Assembly (NCBI RefSeq): GCF_049747295.1 | Contig: NZ_JBMHJM010000001.1 | Span: 2,604,001-2,668,000, forward strand | DNA length: 64,000 nt | Source: Afipia sp049747295 | Lineage (GTDB): Bacteria > Pseudomonadota > Alphaproteobacteria > Rhizobiales > Xanthobacteraceae | Reading direction: 5' to 3' | Shown here: in pieces, positions 45,767 through 54,737 of the stretch | Layout of the letters: the number at the start of each line of letters is the position of its first letter | How positions within the stretch are numbered: position 1 is the stretch's first letter | Notes under the pieces: generated by a model | Databases searched by the model: none | What the model was told of the DNA's origin: nothing | Seen by the model: the letters and a program-made list of their open reading frames with translations, nothing else | Made by a program: the position numbers and the translations under genes

Positions 45767-45798
45767 AAATTGCCGGGGCATGCCCCGGCAATTTCATT
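45767..45798. terminator. Bidirectional terminator between piuC-like and SDR genes
   Basis: A 28-base perfect palindrome (aaattgccggggca/tgccccggcaattt) lies between convergent genes and is followed by CATTTTG on the plus strand. Confidence 0.85.
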
Positions 45799-45806
45799 TT
45801 GTATGA

Positions 45807-46607
45807 TCAGCCGGCGATCTCGAGGCCGGGATTGGCATAAACAACGCCGCCGTCGACCGCGATGGTGTTGCCGACGACGTAGTCGCCCGCGCGCGAGGCG
45901 AGATAGATCGCAACGCCTGCCATATCTTCGTCAGAGCCGATGCGCTGCGCCGGAATGCGCTTGGCCAGGACGTCGGCGTGGTCACGTGCCGCCGTGTTCA
46001 TGTCGGACTGAAACGCGCCCGGCGCAATCGCAGTTACCACCACATTGTCCTTGACCAGCTTCGCCGCCATGCGCCGCGTCAGATGGATCACCGCCGCCTT
46101 GCTCGCCTGATAGGAATACGTCTCCAGCGGGTTGACGAAAATGCCGTCGATGGAGGCGATGTTGATCACCTTGGCGGGACGTTCAGGCGAGCCTGCGGCG
46201 CGCAGCGGCTTGGCCAGCGCCTTGGTCAGGAAGAACAGCGACTTGACGTTGAGGTTCATCACCTTGTCCCAGCCGCTCTCCGGAAATTCGTCAAACGCCG
46301 CGCCCCATGCGGCGCCGGCATTGTTGACCAGGATGTCGAGCTTCGGTTCGCGCTTGATGATCTCGTCCGCGAGCGTCTGGCAGCCGGCCACGGTGGAGAT
46401 GTCGATCGGCAAGGCAACGCACTCGCCGTCATACTTTTCGGTCAATTCCTTGGCTGTCGCCTCGCACGGCCCTGCCTTGCGCGCTGTGATGTACACGCGC
46501 GAGGCGCCGTAGGCGAGAAATCCGCTGGCGATCATCTTGCCGATGCCGCGCGAGCCGCCGGTCACGACAGCGACGCGGCCTTTCAGCGAAAACAGATTTT
46601 CAAACAT
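45807..46607 (-). CDS. SDR family oxidoreductase
   Basis: 266 residues, classical short-chain dehydrogenase: cofactor motif VVTGGSRGIGKMIASGF, NNAG in LDILVNNAGAAWG, catalytic Ser in INIASIDGIF and Tyr/Lys in YSYQASKAAVIHL. The Arg after TAR (YITARKAG) favours NADP(H). It resembles rhamnolipid/3-oxoacyl reductase RhlG-type proteins that are usually annotated only as SDR. It is convergent with the hydroxylase gene and has no operon partner. Substrate unknown. Confidence 0.92.
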   Translation of the reverse strand: MFENLFSLKGRVAVVTGGSRGIGKMIASGFLAYGASRVYITARKAGPCEATAKELTEKYDGECVALPIDISTVAGCQTLADEIIKREPKLDILVNNAGAAWGAAFDEFPESGWDKVMNLNVKSLFFLTKALAKPLRAAGSPERPAKVINIASIDGIFVNPLETYSYQASKAAVIHLTRRMAAKLVKDNVVVTAIAPGAFQSDMNTAARDHADVLAKRIPAQRIGSDEDMAGVAIYLASRAGDYVVGNTIAVDGGVVYANPGLEIAG

Positions 46608-46737
46608 GCATCCTCCTGACTGCTTTGGTGCGGATATAGCGCCCGCAGCGACGGGAGAGTCAAGGAAGGCTCACGTAAGATGCGTGTTTGAAACGCTGTT
46701 CTGAGTTTGAGGCCGATGTTGGTCGCGCCGAACGAAC

Positions 46738-47796
46738 TCAGGCGGCGTCCACCCGGCGAAAACCATTCCACACCGCGGTCGCGGCGCCTGATGTGAGCAC
46801 CGAAAGGAATCGTGTGCTTTGGTAATTGCCGTTGAGCGAAATCCGCGGCAGCGCCGTGAGGTGATCGGCGTTTTCGGGAAAGATCATCCCGGGACGCGTG
46901 GTGACCGCAGTTTTAAATCCAAGCTTGTGTGCGATGGCGAATTCGCGGGCTGTCGCAGCGGTCTTGTAACCGTAAGGATAAGCGAAATGCAGCGCTGGCT
47001 TCTGTAACTCGGCCTCTACTCGTTCGCGGCTGACGCGCATCTCGCGAGAGGCTTCGTGTTCCGTTTCGTTCGCCAGATTGCAGTGACTGATGGTGTGCGC
47101 GCCGATGGTCACCAGCGCATGGTTTGCGAACGGCTTGAGTTCGTCCCACGACATGCAGAGCTCGCGTGCGATTCCGGAATCATCGACGCCATGGCGCGCG
47201 CACAGGCTGCTGACGGCATGTTGAACGTGCATGTCGCTCGGTAACCCCTGAAGCCAGTTGAGCATCCGGTTGAATGCGTCCTGCTTGGCGTCGGTGCCGC
47301 GCGCATCGATACGCGTTGCAATACCATCGAGCTCCACGTCGAGCGTGTCGACTGCGGCAATCAACCGTTCAAGGGCCACCCACCACAGCCGGCCTCGGCC
47401 ATCGGCGAAATCACTGGCAACATAGACCGTGAACGGAGCGTCGAAGTCTTGCATGACCGGCAAGGCATGGTCGCGATTGTCGCGATAGCCATCGTCAAAC
47501 GTGAAACAGGCGAAACGGCGGCTGAAGTCTCGCGCCGTCATGCGTCGGTAAGCTTCGTCTACCGAGACGATATCGATGCTCAGCGCGCGAACGTGGACCA
47601 GGACCTCGCGGAGGAATTCGGGGGTAATTTCGAGGTGCCGGTTGGGCTGGAACAAAGAGTCGCGGGCAGGACGGACGTGATGCAGCATGAAAATGGTGCC
47701 AACGCCTGCCAGAATGGGCCGCAGGACATGGTGGGCGCCGGTGAAGTACAGCGCATCGAAGCCGGCGCGGATGATGTTGTTGCGAAGCTGCTTCAT
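46738..47796 (-). CDS. Polysaccharide deacetylase (NodB homology domain) protein
   Basis: 352 residues. The NodB metal motif is Asp101/Asp102 in CFTFDDGYRDNRDHALP with the paired histidines in IGAHTISHCNLANETEHEA; the later motif is LHFAYPYGYKTAATAREFAI. The N-terminal FDALYFTGAHHVLRPILAGV is a membrane-facing or amphipathic segment rather than a clear signal. Relatives sit in exopolysaccharide clusters, but none is here. It is divergent from the OmpA gene (171-base gap). It would remove N- or O-acetyl groups from a surface glycan. Confidence 0.9.
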   Translation of the reverse strand: MKQLRNNIIRAGFDALYFTGAHHVLRPILAGVGTIFMLHHVRPARDSLFQPNRHLEITPEFLREVLVHVRALSIDIVSVDEAYRRMTARDFSRRFACFTFDDGYRDNRDHALPVMQDFDAPFTVYVASDFADGRGRLWWVALERLIAAVDTLDVELDGIATRIDARGTDAKQDAFNRMLNWLQGLPSDMHVQHAVSSLCARHGVDDSGIARELCMSWDELKPFANHALVTIGAHTISHCNLANETEHEASREMRVSRERVEAELQKPALHFAYPYGYKTAATAREFAIAHKLGFKTAVTTRPGMIFPENADHLTALPRISLNGNYQSTRFLSVLTSGAATAVWNGFRRVDAA

Positions 47797-47967
47797 GGGC
47801 GGTGGGCCGGGCCATTTTGGGTATCAACGGCGGAATATTTGACCGGAACGGCTGAACAAAGGGTTAGGCAAGCGGGCAAAAGGCAGGCAATGCAGCCGGC
47901 TTCATTTCTAGTTTGACACTCAGCCAAGGGTTTGTTTTGTCTGCTTTCCATCAGGTAAAGGTTTGGA

Positions 47968-49362
47968 ATGAGCCGATTTTCCCGCTGGGGACGTAAATGG
48001 TGGCCGGGGTTGATCCCTCTTGCCCTGGTCTGGATCGCCGCGATCTGGACCAGCAGCGCGCCCATCGAGAAAGATCTCGGTGCGCGGGCCGTTGATGCGC
48101 TCAGAGACACCGTGCTCGATAAAACCCGGGTCGATGTTTCCGGCCGTGATATTCGGCTGTCAGCGGAGGCGTTCTCGGAGGAGGGGCGACGCAGCGCGCT
48201 TTCGCAGGTCGAGGCCGTCAATGGTGCACGGCTTGTGAACGATGACACGCGTTTGATTGCCGAAGCCAAGCCGTTTGTATGGTCGGCGGAACGTGACGTT
48301 GTCAGGGTGACCCTTGGCGGCAGCGCGCCGTTGCCGGCAGTGAAAGCGAAGCTGTTGGAGGCCGCACGCGTCTCTCTCAAGGGCACGGAAATCGCGGACC
48401 GTATGACAATGGCACGCGGTGCACCGCCGCGCTTCGAGAGCGCGGTCCTGTTGCTGATCGATCAGATTGGTCGCCTCAAGGAAGGCAAGATTACCCTCAG
48501 CGATACCAGCGTCAGTCTTTCCGGCATGGCCCGTGAAATCGGTAGCCGCGAGGCGATTGCTGCCGCGCTCAAGAACTTGCCCGAGGGGTATTCGGTTGCT
48601 GAGAACGCCATCAAGGCGCCGCCCTATATTTTCCAGGCCAACAAAGACCCCGTTGCGAATACCATCACGCTCGCCGGTTACGTTCCGGACAACAACACCC
48701 ATGCGGCGATTGTCGCCGCGGTCGGCCGCAAGTTTTTCAACGAGAAGATCGTCGATAATCTGAAGGCCAGTACGGGTGCTCCCTCCGGATTCTCAAATGG
48801 CGTTATTTCGGCCCTCGGTGCACTGTCCCGCGTTTCGACCGGATCGCTGGTTGTCTCTGATCGCGATGTCAAACTGTCGGGCGATGCGCTTTATGCCGTG
48901 GCAGCCAATCAGATCCGCGGCGGCCTGAACAGTGATCTGCCGCAGGGCTGGAAGGCCAATGCGGAAGTGTCGGTGAAGCCAGTCGCAAGTCCTGTCGATG
49001 CGACAGTCTGTCAGCAGCTGTTTGTCGACCTCCTGAGCAAGGCGAAGATCAGGTTCGATTCCGGCCGTGCAACCATTGATCCGGATTCCATCGGCCTTCT
49101 CGATCGTCTGATCGAAACCGCGCTGCGGTGCCCATCCGCCAATATCGAGGTTGCAGGCCATACTGATACCGATGGCGACGATGCGGCCAATCAGGCGCTT
49201 TCTGAAAAGCGCGCGCAGGCCGTGGCGGATTATCTGATCAAGGCCGGATTGCCGCCGGACAGGTTGAGGGCGGAAGGTTACGGCAGTTCCAGGCCGGTTG
49301 CCGATAACGATACCGACGAAGGCAAAGCCAAAAACCGGCGCATCGAGTTCGTGGTGAGGTAG
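47968..49362 (+). CDS. OmpA-family protein with BON-like repeats
   Basis: 464 residues. A single N-terminal helix (WWPGLIPLALVWIAAIW) anchors it. Residues about 40-330 hold repeated units of BON-like form (RVDVSGRDIRLSAEAFSEEG, KITLSDTSVSLSGMAREIG, SLVVSDRDVKLSGDALYAVA). The C-terminal OmpA domain binds peptidoglycan: KIRFDSGRATIDPDSIGLLD, VAGHTDTDGDDAANQALSEK and AEGYGSSRPVADNDTDEGKA. It likely links membrane and wall. The next gene starts 5 bases after its stop, suggesting that the two proteins work together. Confidence 0.9.
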   Translation: MSRFSRWGRKWWPGLIPLALVWIAAIWTSSAPIEKDLGARAVDALRDTVLDKTRVDVSGRDIRLSAEAFSEEGRRSALSQVEAVNGARLVNDDTRLIAEAKPFVWSAERDVVRVTLGGSAPLPAVKAKLLEAARVSLKGTEIADRMTMARGAPPRFESAVLLLIDQIGRLKEGKITLSDTSVSLSGMAREIGSREAIAAALKNLPEGYSVAENAIKAPPYIFQANKDPVANTITLAGYVPDNNTHAAIVAAVGRKFFNEKIVDNLKASTGAPSGFSNGVISALGALSRVSTGSLVVSDRDVKLSGDALYAVAANQIRGGLNSDLPQGWKANAEVSVKPVASPVDATVCQQLFVDLLSKAKIRFDSGRATIDPDSIGLLDRLIETALRCPSANIEVAGHTDTDGDDAANQALSEKRAQAVADYLIKAGLPPDRLRAEGYGSSRPVADNDTDEGKAKNRRIEFVVR

Positions 49363-49367
49363 GGCCC

Positions 49368-49664
49368 ATGTTGTATCTTGCCATGTTCAATTGGCCCTGG
49401 TTGCTGGCGGCGGCCCTGATCGGCCTGGCGATGGGGTGGATCGCGGTGGTTCACCGCGGCCAGGGATTGACCAACGCCATGATGCAGAAGATCGGCGTCT
49501 TCCTCGCAGCGTTGATCATCGCTTCCGCCCTGCACCTTGCTCCCGGCCGGGCGGGTTACTGGCTGGATCTCGGGTTGATCCTGTTTGCCGTCTATATCGC
49601 AGGCTGCGCAGTGGGATCCTGGCTGCGCAACCTCGTGGTTTCACGGGATATCCCGGCGTCTTGA
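49368..49664 (+). CDS. Small three-helix membrane protein of unknown function
   Basis: 98 residues with three predicted helices (WPWLLAAALIGLAMGWIAVV, KIGVFLAALIIASALHL, WLDLGLILFAVYIAGCAVGS). It follows the OmpA gene by 5 bases, so both are translated from one message. I do not recognise a family name. Possibly a partner anchoring or assembling the OmpA-like protein. The 279 bases after it hold no recognisable element. Confidence 0.75.
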   Translation: MLYLAMFNWPWLLAAALIGLAMGWIAVVHRGQGLTNAMMQKIGVFLAALIIASALHLAPGRAGYWLDLGLILFAVYIAGCAVGSWLRNLVVSRDIPAS

Positions 49665-49943
49665 GGCTTCGCTCCGACGCCCTATTTGAGTGGGGCATGG
49701 ATTTCACTGCGCCATTGGATGGCCTCCGCCGAGGTCCAATTTGAGTGTTTTTCAATGGTTGGCAGTTGGCCTCTGCCGTGTCCCCGGCTGCATCAAAAAG
49801 TATCGCCGCGGTATTCAACCATTCGAATTAATCTCGCGGGCCTCGCGGTTGCCGGGCGGGTCTGCTAGGACCTTTGTTAAGCCGATGCATGATAATATCG
49901 TAGGTCATGCATGCGTGCTGATCATGTCGGGTTCGAGGTCTTG

Positions 49944-50993
49944 ATGCTGGAAACACTGCGCGGAGCGATCGCGTATATGCGCGAGAAGCAGCTTCTTCAT
50001 AAGCTCGGCGTTGCGCTCAGCGTCGCGATCATCGCAGCTGCCTGCTACATCCTTTACACCATGCTCCAGGATCTCGATCTCGACGATCTCTATGGGGCGC
50101 TGCGGGACACCGAAGCCCGTACGGTGATCATGGCCGGCCTCTGCGTCGCCGCAGGTTACTTCACCCTGACATTTTATGATCTTTTCGCTCTGCGGACCAT
50201 TGGTCGGAGCGAAGTGCCATACCGGATCGCGGCTTTCGCCGGCTTCACGAGCTATTCCATCGGTCACAATGTCGGCGCCAGCGTCTTTACCGGTGGTGTC
50301 GTCCGATACCGCGTTTACTCAGCGCACGGCCTCTCTGCCATCGATGTTGCCAAGATCTGCTTTCTGGCGGGGCTGACGTTCTGGCTTGGCAACGCAGCCG
50401 TGCTCGGCCTGGGCGTCGCATATCACCCGGAGGCGGCCGCTTCGATCGACAAGCTGCCGGTTTGGCTGAACAGGTTTGCCGCCATCTGCATCCTGATAAC
50501 CTTGGCCCTTTACGTCATCTGGGTTTCGATCCGTCCGCGCGAGGTCGGCCGTGGCAATTGGACGGTTACGCTGCCGGGAGGTTCGCTGACCTTGCTGCAA
50601 ATCGCGATCGGCATCGTCGATCTCGGTTTCTGCGCCCTGGCCATGTATTTCCTGGTTCCGGATGAGCCGCACGTCGGTTTCGTCGTGGTCGCCGTCATCT
50701 TCGTGTCGGCGACGCTGCTGGGCTTCGCCAGCCACTCGCCGGGCGGTCTCGGCGTCTTCGATGCCGCCATGCTGGTCGGGCTGTTCCAGTTCGACAAGGA
50801 AGAACTGCTGGCAGGCATGCTGCTGTTTCGCGTGCTCTATTATCTTGTGCCTTTTGTTCTTTCCGTCATCTTGCTCTCGCTTCGAGAGTTTATCGTCGCG
50901 CTTCGGGCGAAGCGGGTCGCGGCAGCCTTGCGCAGGCTGGACGAAGCTGCCAAGCCGCAATCGGCCCATGGTTCGCGGTCTCCCGCCTCATAG
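49944..50993 (+). CDS. Lysylphosphatidylglycerol synthase transmembrane domain (UPF0104) protein
   Basis: 349 residues with about eight helices. The family signatures are NVGASVFTGGVVRYRVYSAHGL reduced here to the motif GGVVRYRVY, the GLTFWLG helix and SHSPGGLGVFDAAMLVGLF. Only the flippase-like membrane half of MprF is present; no aminoacyl-transferase domain follows, so a lipid or polyprenyl-linked transport role is more likely than lysine transfer. ATG 49944 has CGAGG six bases upstream and is chosen over an in-frame ATG 11 codons earlier. Confidence 0.88.
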   Translation: MLETLRGAIAYMREKQLLHKLGVALSVAIIAAACYILYTMLQDLDLDDLYGALRDTEARTVIMAGLCVAAGYFTLTFYDLFALRTIGRSEVPYRIAAFAGFTSYSIGHNVGASVFTGGVVRYRVYSAHGLSAIDVAKICFLAGLTFWLGNAAVLGLGVAYHPEAAASIDKLPVWLNRFAAICILITLALYVIWVSIRPREVGRGNWTVTLPGGSLTLLQIAIGIVDLGFCALAMYFLVPDEPHVGFVVVAVIFVSATLLGFASHSPGGLGVFDAAMLVGLFQFDKEELLAGMLLFRVLYYLVPFVLSVILLSLREFIVALRAKRVAAALRRLDEAAKPQSAHGSRSPAS

Positions 50994-51033
50994 TTCGAGA
51001 CCGTATTTTTCATACAGGCAGTTTTCCGGCGGC

Positions 51034-52329
51034 ATGACGACGAATTCAACCACCTCATCGAGCTTTGCAGCGTGGCCGGACCGGCTGCGGCGATCGGCCA
51101 TCGTTTTGATGGCTGTGATGCTCGGCTTGTCTGCATCTGTGATGTTTGGCGGTCTCTCGCTTCAGCATGCGGGATTAATTTTTATTTGCGTGCTGGGTGC
51201 CGCGCTGGTGCCATGGAGTTTGCACCACGCCGTGCCCGTCACCGACGATCAGGCCGGCATGCGGCCCGCCGAGGCGCCCGTTGTCCAGGCGCTGGTGGGC
51301 GGGATGCCGGAGGCTGCGGTGTTGCTCGATCGTGCCGGCCGGGTGCTGCACTTCAACGTCGCCGCGGCTCAACTCGCTCCGGCTTTGCGCAAGAACGAGC
51401 TCGCGCTGTTTGCGTTGCGCACGCCGGAGATCATTACCGCCCTGCGTCAGGCGATTGCGACGCGCGAGTCGCAACGCGCAACGTATGTCGATCGCGTTCC
51501 GATTGAGCGCTGGATGGAAGTGATCGTGACGCCTCTGTTGCTGCCGACGGCATTCGGCGGCACCGAATATTGTATTCTCATGACGTTCCACGATCAGACG
51601 CCGCTGCGGCGCGTCGAGGAAATGCGCGCGGATTTCGTTGCCAATGCGAGCCACGAGTTGCGTACGCCGCTGGCAGCGCTGTCCGGATTCATCGACACGC
51701 TGCAGGGACCGGCGCGGGATGACGTCAGGGCCCGTGAACGGTTTCTCGGCATCATGCATGCGCAGGCGACGCGCATGGCGCGGCTGATCGACGATCTGCT
51801 CTCGCTTTCCCGCGTCGAACTCAGCGCCCATGTGCGCCCGGACACGTTGGTCGATATCGTTCCGCTGGTGCATCAGGTGATCGATGGGCTTGAGCCGCTG
51901 GCAAGCGAACGGCAGGTCACCATCGAGGCTGAATTTCCCAACACAGCAGTCACTATCGCCGGCGATACCGAGGAATTGCTGCGCCTGTTCGAAAACCTGA
52001 TTGAAAACGGCCTCAAATACGGCGCGTCGGGTGGGCGGGTTGCTGTTTCATTGACGGAACCTTCTACCAATGACGGTAGCGAAATCCGCTTCGCAGTTCG
52101 CGATTTTGGACCCGGCATTGCGCCGGAGCATTTGCCACGACTGACGGAGCGGTTCTATCGCGTTGACGTCGGTGACAGCCGTGCGCAGGGCGGCACCGGC
52201 CTTGGTCTGTCGCTGGTGAAGCATATCGTGCAGCGGCATCGTGGCCGGTTGCTAATCGAGAGCGTGTTCGGTCACGGTGCCACGTTCACGGCCTGCTTTC
52301 CCACACTGAAGGGCGCGGCGAAGGAGTAG
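51034..52329 (+). CDS. phoR: PhoR-like sensor histidine kinase
   Basis: 431 residues. Two N-terminal helices (about 21-63) are followed by a PAS-like region (residues 83-190, GGMPEAAVLLDRAGRVLHFN), a HisKA domain with phospho-acceptor His207 in FVANASHELRTPLAALSGFI, and HATPase_c with ENLIENGLKYG, DFGPGIAPEHLPRLTERFYR and GTGLGLSLVKHIVQRHRG. The HLPRLTERFYRVD wording is characteristic of PhoR. It would control PhoB in phosphate starvation. No phoB, pst or phoU gene follows within this window, because gcrA lies convergently after a strong terminator; so the name is by likeness only. Confidence 0.82.
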   Translation: MTTNSTTSSSFAAWPDRLRRSAIVLMAVMLGLSASVMFGGLSLQHAGLIFICVLGAALVPWSLHHAVPVTDDQAGMRPAEAPVVQALVGGMPEAAVLLDRAGRVLHFNVAAAQLAPALRKNELALFALRTPEIITALRQAIATRESQRATYVDRVPIERWMEVIVTPLLLPTAFGGTEYCILMTFHDQTPLRRVEEMRADFVANASHELRTPLAALSGFIDTLQGPARDDVRARERFLGIMHAQATRMARLIDDLLSLSRVELSAHVRPDTLVDIVPLVHQVIDGLEPLASERQVTIEAEFPNTAVTIAGDTEELLRLFENLIENGLKYGASGGRVAVSLTEPSTNDGSEIRFAVRDFGPGIAPEHLPRLTERFYRVDVGDSRAQGGTGLGLSLVKHIVQRHRGRLLIESVFGHGATFTACFPTLKGAAKE

Positions 52330-52410
52330 CGCCGGGGTGCAGGCCAAGGCTTGCACCGCCTCATGTCGCTGCGGCACGTCGTCCGCAACTTGCAACGCTC
52401 CAAACACGAA

Positions 52411-52443
52411 AAAAGCCTCATCGGTGAGACCGATGAGGCTTTT
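52411..52443. terminator. Bidirectional terminator between phoR-like and gcrA
   Basis: aaaagcctcatcgg, loop tgaga, ccgatgaggctttt: a 14-bp perfect stem with A-run and T-run, serving both convergent genes. Confidence 0.92.
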
Positions 52444-52469
52444 CGCATGAAGCTGAGAAAGCTTTTGCT

Positions 52470-52979
52470 TTACTTGCCCGGAACGCGTGCCTGGCGGCGA
52501 CGATCGCCAGCGGGCTGATAGGCGATGCGTGAGTGATGCGCGCAATACGGCAAGCTGTTCAGGGCCTTGCCGCCGCAGAAGAAGAAGTCCGGGCTGCCCG
52601 GATCGCCGACCGGCCAGTGGCAGGTGCTTTCGTTTAACTCCAGCAGCGACAGCCGCTGGCTCATGGGAACCACATTGTCGTAAGCGATCGGATCCGGCTC
52701 GGCCTCGATCTCGAAAGCTTGGGCCAGGGCGGTATTTCCGCGCGAGACCGGGCGGGAGATCCGCATCATGTGTTGAGCGGGGCGCACCTTGCGCTGGCGC
52801 GGCGCCGCTGAGGATGGGCTCTTGGCGCGTCCCGACAGTCCCAGCCGGTGAACTTTGCCGATCACGGCATTCCGGGTGATATTTCCAAGCTCGGCTGCGA
52901 TCTGGCTCGCCGAAAGACCGGCTTCCCAGAGTTTTTTCAGTTGTTCAACGCGATCGTCGGTCCAGCTCATTACCGTCAT
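52470..52979 (-). CDS. gcrA: Cell-cycle transcription regulator GcrA
   Basis: 169 residues. The N-terminal helix-turn-helix (SWTDDRVEQLKKLWEAGLSA, then SQIAAELGNITRNAVIGKVH and RLGLSGRAKSP) is the DNA-binding domain that reads CcrM-methylated GANTC sites; the C-terminal half has the sigma-70 domain 2-binding region with CHWPVGDPGSPDFFFCGGKA and YCAHHSRIAYQP. It is a hallmark of alphaproteobacteria and activates S-phase genes. AAAGGA stands eight bases before the ATG. Four GANTC sites occur in the upstream 533-base gap. Confidence 0.95.
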   Translation of the reverse strand: MTVMSWTDDRVEQLKKLWEAGLSASQIAAELGNITRNAVIGKVHRLGLSGRAKSPSSAAPRQRKVRPAQHMMRISRPVSRGNTALAQAFEIEAEPDPIAYDNVVPMSQRLSLLELNESTCHWPVGDPGSPDFFFCGGKALNSLPYCAHHSRIAYQPAGDRRRQARVPGK

Positions 52980-53370
52980 CGCACAGTTCCTTTTGGTATC
53001 GCACCGGCCTTCTGGCGCGGCGTCGCGATTGCAAATTTCCCAAAATCCCTGCGGTCAGAATCCCTTAGCCCTCGCCGACCGTATGAAACGACCGGGCGTT
53101 TACGCCTACTACCGGGACCATCGAGGATCAGAACTGCCGCACGAGATGTCGTATCCGACAATTCGAAAGCTACAATATGGCGCGACTCACGCGCAAGAGT
53201 CGGCCATTGCGCGTCCACATGTTCCGAAGAAAAAGCAACTGAATTCGTCGTTCTGTCATGTCGCAAAAGACGCCCGCGTATCTTCCGAGGGGTTTACGCG
53301 CGTGCATTGCAGAACGTTCCGGGCCTGTTTTTGAAGGCCAGATGACGCTCGAAAACGGCTTTTGTCCGTG
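52980..53370. other. gcrA/argD intergenic region, upstream half
   Basis: This is the control region of gcrA on the minus strand. GANTC methylation sites lie at 53058, 53184 and 53197 (another at 53454). A plus-strand open frame at 53083-53334 (83 codons) has no ribosome site and no recognisable sequence; I do not call it a gene. Confidence 0.5.
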
Positions 53371-53398
53371 TTGACACCGGTAGGCTCCCCAATAGAAT
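53371..53398 (+). promoter_or_regulatory. Sigma-70-type promoter for argD-argF
   Basis: TTGACA (53371-53376), 16-base spacer, TAGAAT (53393-53398): near-perfect -35 and -10 boxes 116 bases before the argD start. The predicted transcript start is near 53405, at the foot of the hairpin described next. Confidence 0.7.
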
Positions 53399-53406
53399 GA
53401 CCGCCA

Positions 53407-53434
53407 CGTGCCGCCTTTCCGGGCGGCACGTTTT
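53407..53434 (+). terminator. Hairpin with T-run at the 5' end of the argD leader
   Basis: cgtgccgcc, loop tttccg, ggcggcacg followed by TTTTGTTT. It begins within a few bases of the predicted transcription start. It looks like an intrinsic terminator yet lies between promoter and argD, so it could cap the mRNA, attenuate, or end a leftward or separate transcript. Confidence 0.6.
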
Positions 53435-53513
53435 GTTTCCGGGCCAGGCAAGCGAGTCACGACGTCACAGTGCTCGCTATTGTTGCCAGCCTAACACTGC
53501 AAATCAGGTCGTC

Positions 53514-54737
53514 ATGAACCAAAGCGCCACGCCGCAAGTCGAGTCCCACATGTTGCCGGTTTTTGCCCGGGTCGATGTCGCGTTTGAGCGCGGCGAAGGC
53601 CCCTGGCTGATCTCGACCAATGGCGACCGCTATCTCGATTTTACGAGTGGTGTTGCGGTGAATGCGCTCGGGCACGCGCATCCGCATCTTGTCGCTGCGC
53701 TGCAGGAGCAGGCGGCCAAGCTTTGGCATGTTTCCAATCTTTTCAGGATTCCGGAGGGCGAACGTCTTGCCGCGCGGCTGTGCGAGGCGAGCTTTGCCGA
53801 CGTTGTCTTCTTCTGCAATTCCGGCGCGGAAGCGATGGAAGCCTGCATCAAGATGGCGCGCAAGTATCAGGCCGCGAACGGCAAGCCGGAACGCTACCGT
53901 CTGATTACATTTGAAGGTGCTTTCCACGGTCGCACGCTCGCGACGCTCGCGGCAGGCGGCCAGCAGAAATATCTCGAAGGCTTCGGCCCCGTTGTCGAAG
54001 GCTTCGACCAGGTGCCGCTTGGAGACCTTGAAGCGACCAAGAAAGCGATCGGTCCACACACCGCGGGCATCATTATCGAGCCGTGGCAGGGCGAGGGCGG
54101 CGTGCGTGCCGCGGATCCTTCATTCTTCCGCGCTCTGCGCCAGCTCTGCGACGAGCACGGCCTCGTGTTGGTGTTCGACGAAGTGCAGACCGGCATGGGT
54201 CGCGTCGGCTCCCTGTTTGCGCATGAACGCACCGGCGTCACGCCCGACATCATGGCGCTGGCAAAAGCGCTTGGCGGCGGCTTTCCGATGGGCGCTTGCC
54301 TTGCGACGTCGGCAGCGGCTGTCGGCATGACGCCCGGGACGCATGGTTCGACATTCGGCGGCAATTTGTTGGCATCGGCCGCCGGCAATGCGACGCTGGA
54401 TGTGATGCTCGCGCCGGGATTCTTCGATCACGTGCAACGCATGTCGCTGTTCATGAAGCAGAAGCTTGCAGCAATCGTCGATCGCTATCCTGATGTCGTG
54501 AGCGGCGTGCGCGGTGATGGCCTTCTCATCGGCCTGAAAGCCGTCGTGCCGGCTGCCGATCTCGGCGTTGCGTTGCGCGATGAAAAGCTCCTGACGGTCG
54601 GAGCCGGCGAAAATGTCGTGCGCCTGTTGCCGCCGTTGATCGTCACTGAAGCCGAGATCGAGGATGCTGTTGCACGCGTCGAGCGGGCCTGTGCGAAATT
54701 TGCGCAGCCGGCGGCGGTGCGGGGGGCTGCGCAATGA
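53514..54737 (+). CDS. argD: Acetylornithine aminotransferase
   Basis: 407 residues. PLP-dependent class III transaminase of arginine synthesis, converting N-acetylglutamate semialdehyde to acetylornithine. The cofactor lysine is Lys251 (MALAKALGGGFPMG), Asp222 is in VFDEVQTGMGR, and GAFHGRTLATLA and NSGAEAMEACIK are typical. ATG 53514 starts MNQSATPQVESHMLPVF. Its stop overlaps the argF start (ATGA), giving translational coupling. Members may also act on succinyl-diaminopimelate in lysine synthesis. Confidence 0.95.
   Translation: MNQSATPQVESHMLPVFARVDVAFERGEGPWLISTNGDRYLDFTSGVAVNALGHAHPHLVAALQEQAAKLWHVSNLFRIPEGERLAARLCEASFADVVFFCNSGAEAMEACIKMARKYQAANGKPERYRLITFEGAFHGRTLATLAAGGQQKYLEGFGPVVEGFDQVPLGDLEATKKAIGPHTAGIIIEPWQGEGGVRAADPSFFRALRQLCDEHGLVLVFDEVQTGMGRVGSLFAHERTGVTPDIMALAKALGGGFPMGACLATSAAAVGMTPGTHGSTFGGNLLASAAGNATLDVMLAPGFFDHVQRMSLFMKQKLAAIVDRYPDVVSGVRGDGLLIGLKAVVPAADLGVALRDEKLLTVGAGENVVRLLPPLIVTEAEIEDAVARVERACAKFAQPAAVRGAAQ

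Noticed and set aside
53083..53334. 83-codon plus-strand frame in the gcrA/argD gap
   Set aside because: No ribosome site, no recognisable motif, and ends without relation to the argD promoter; probably chance.
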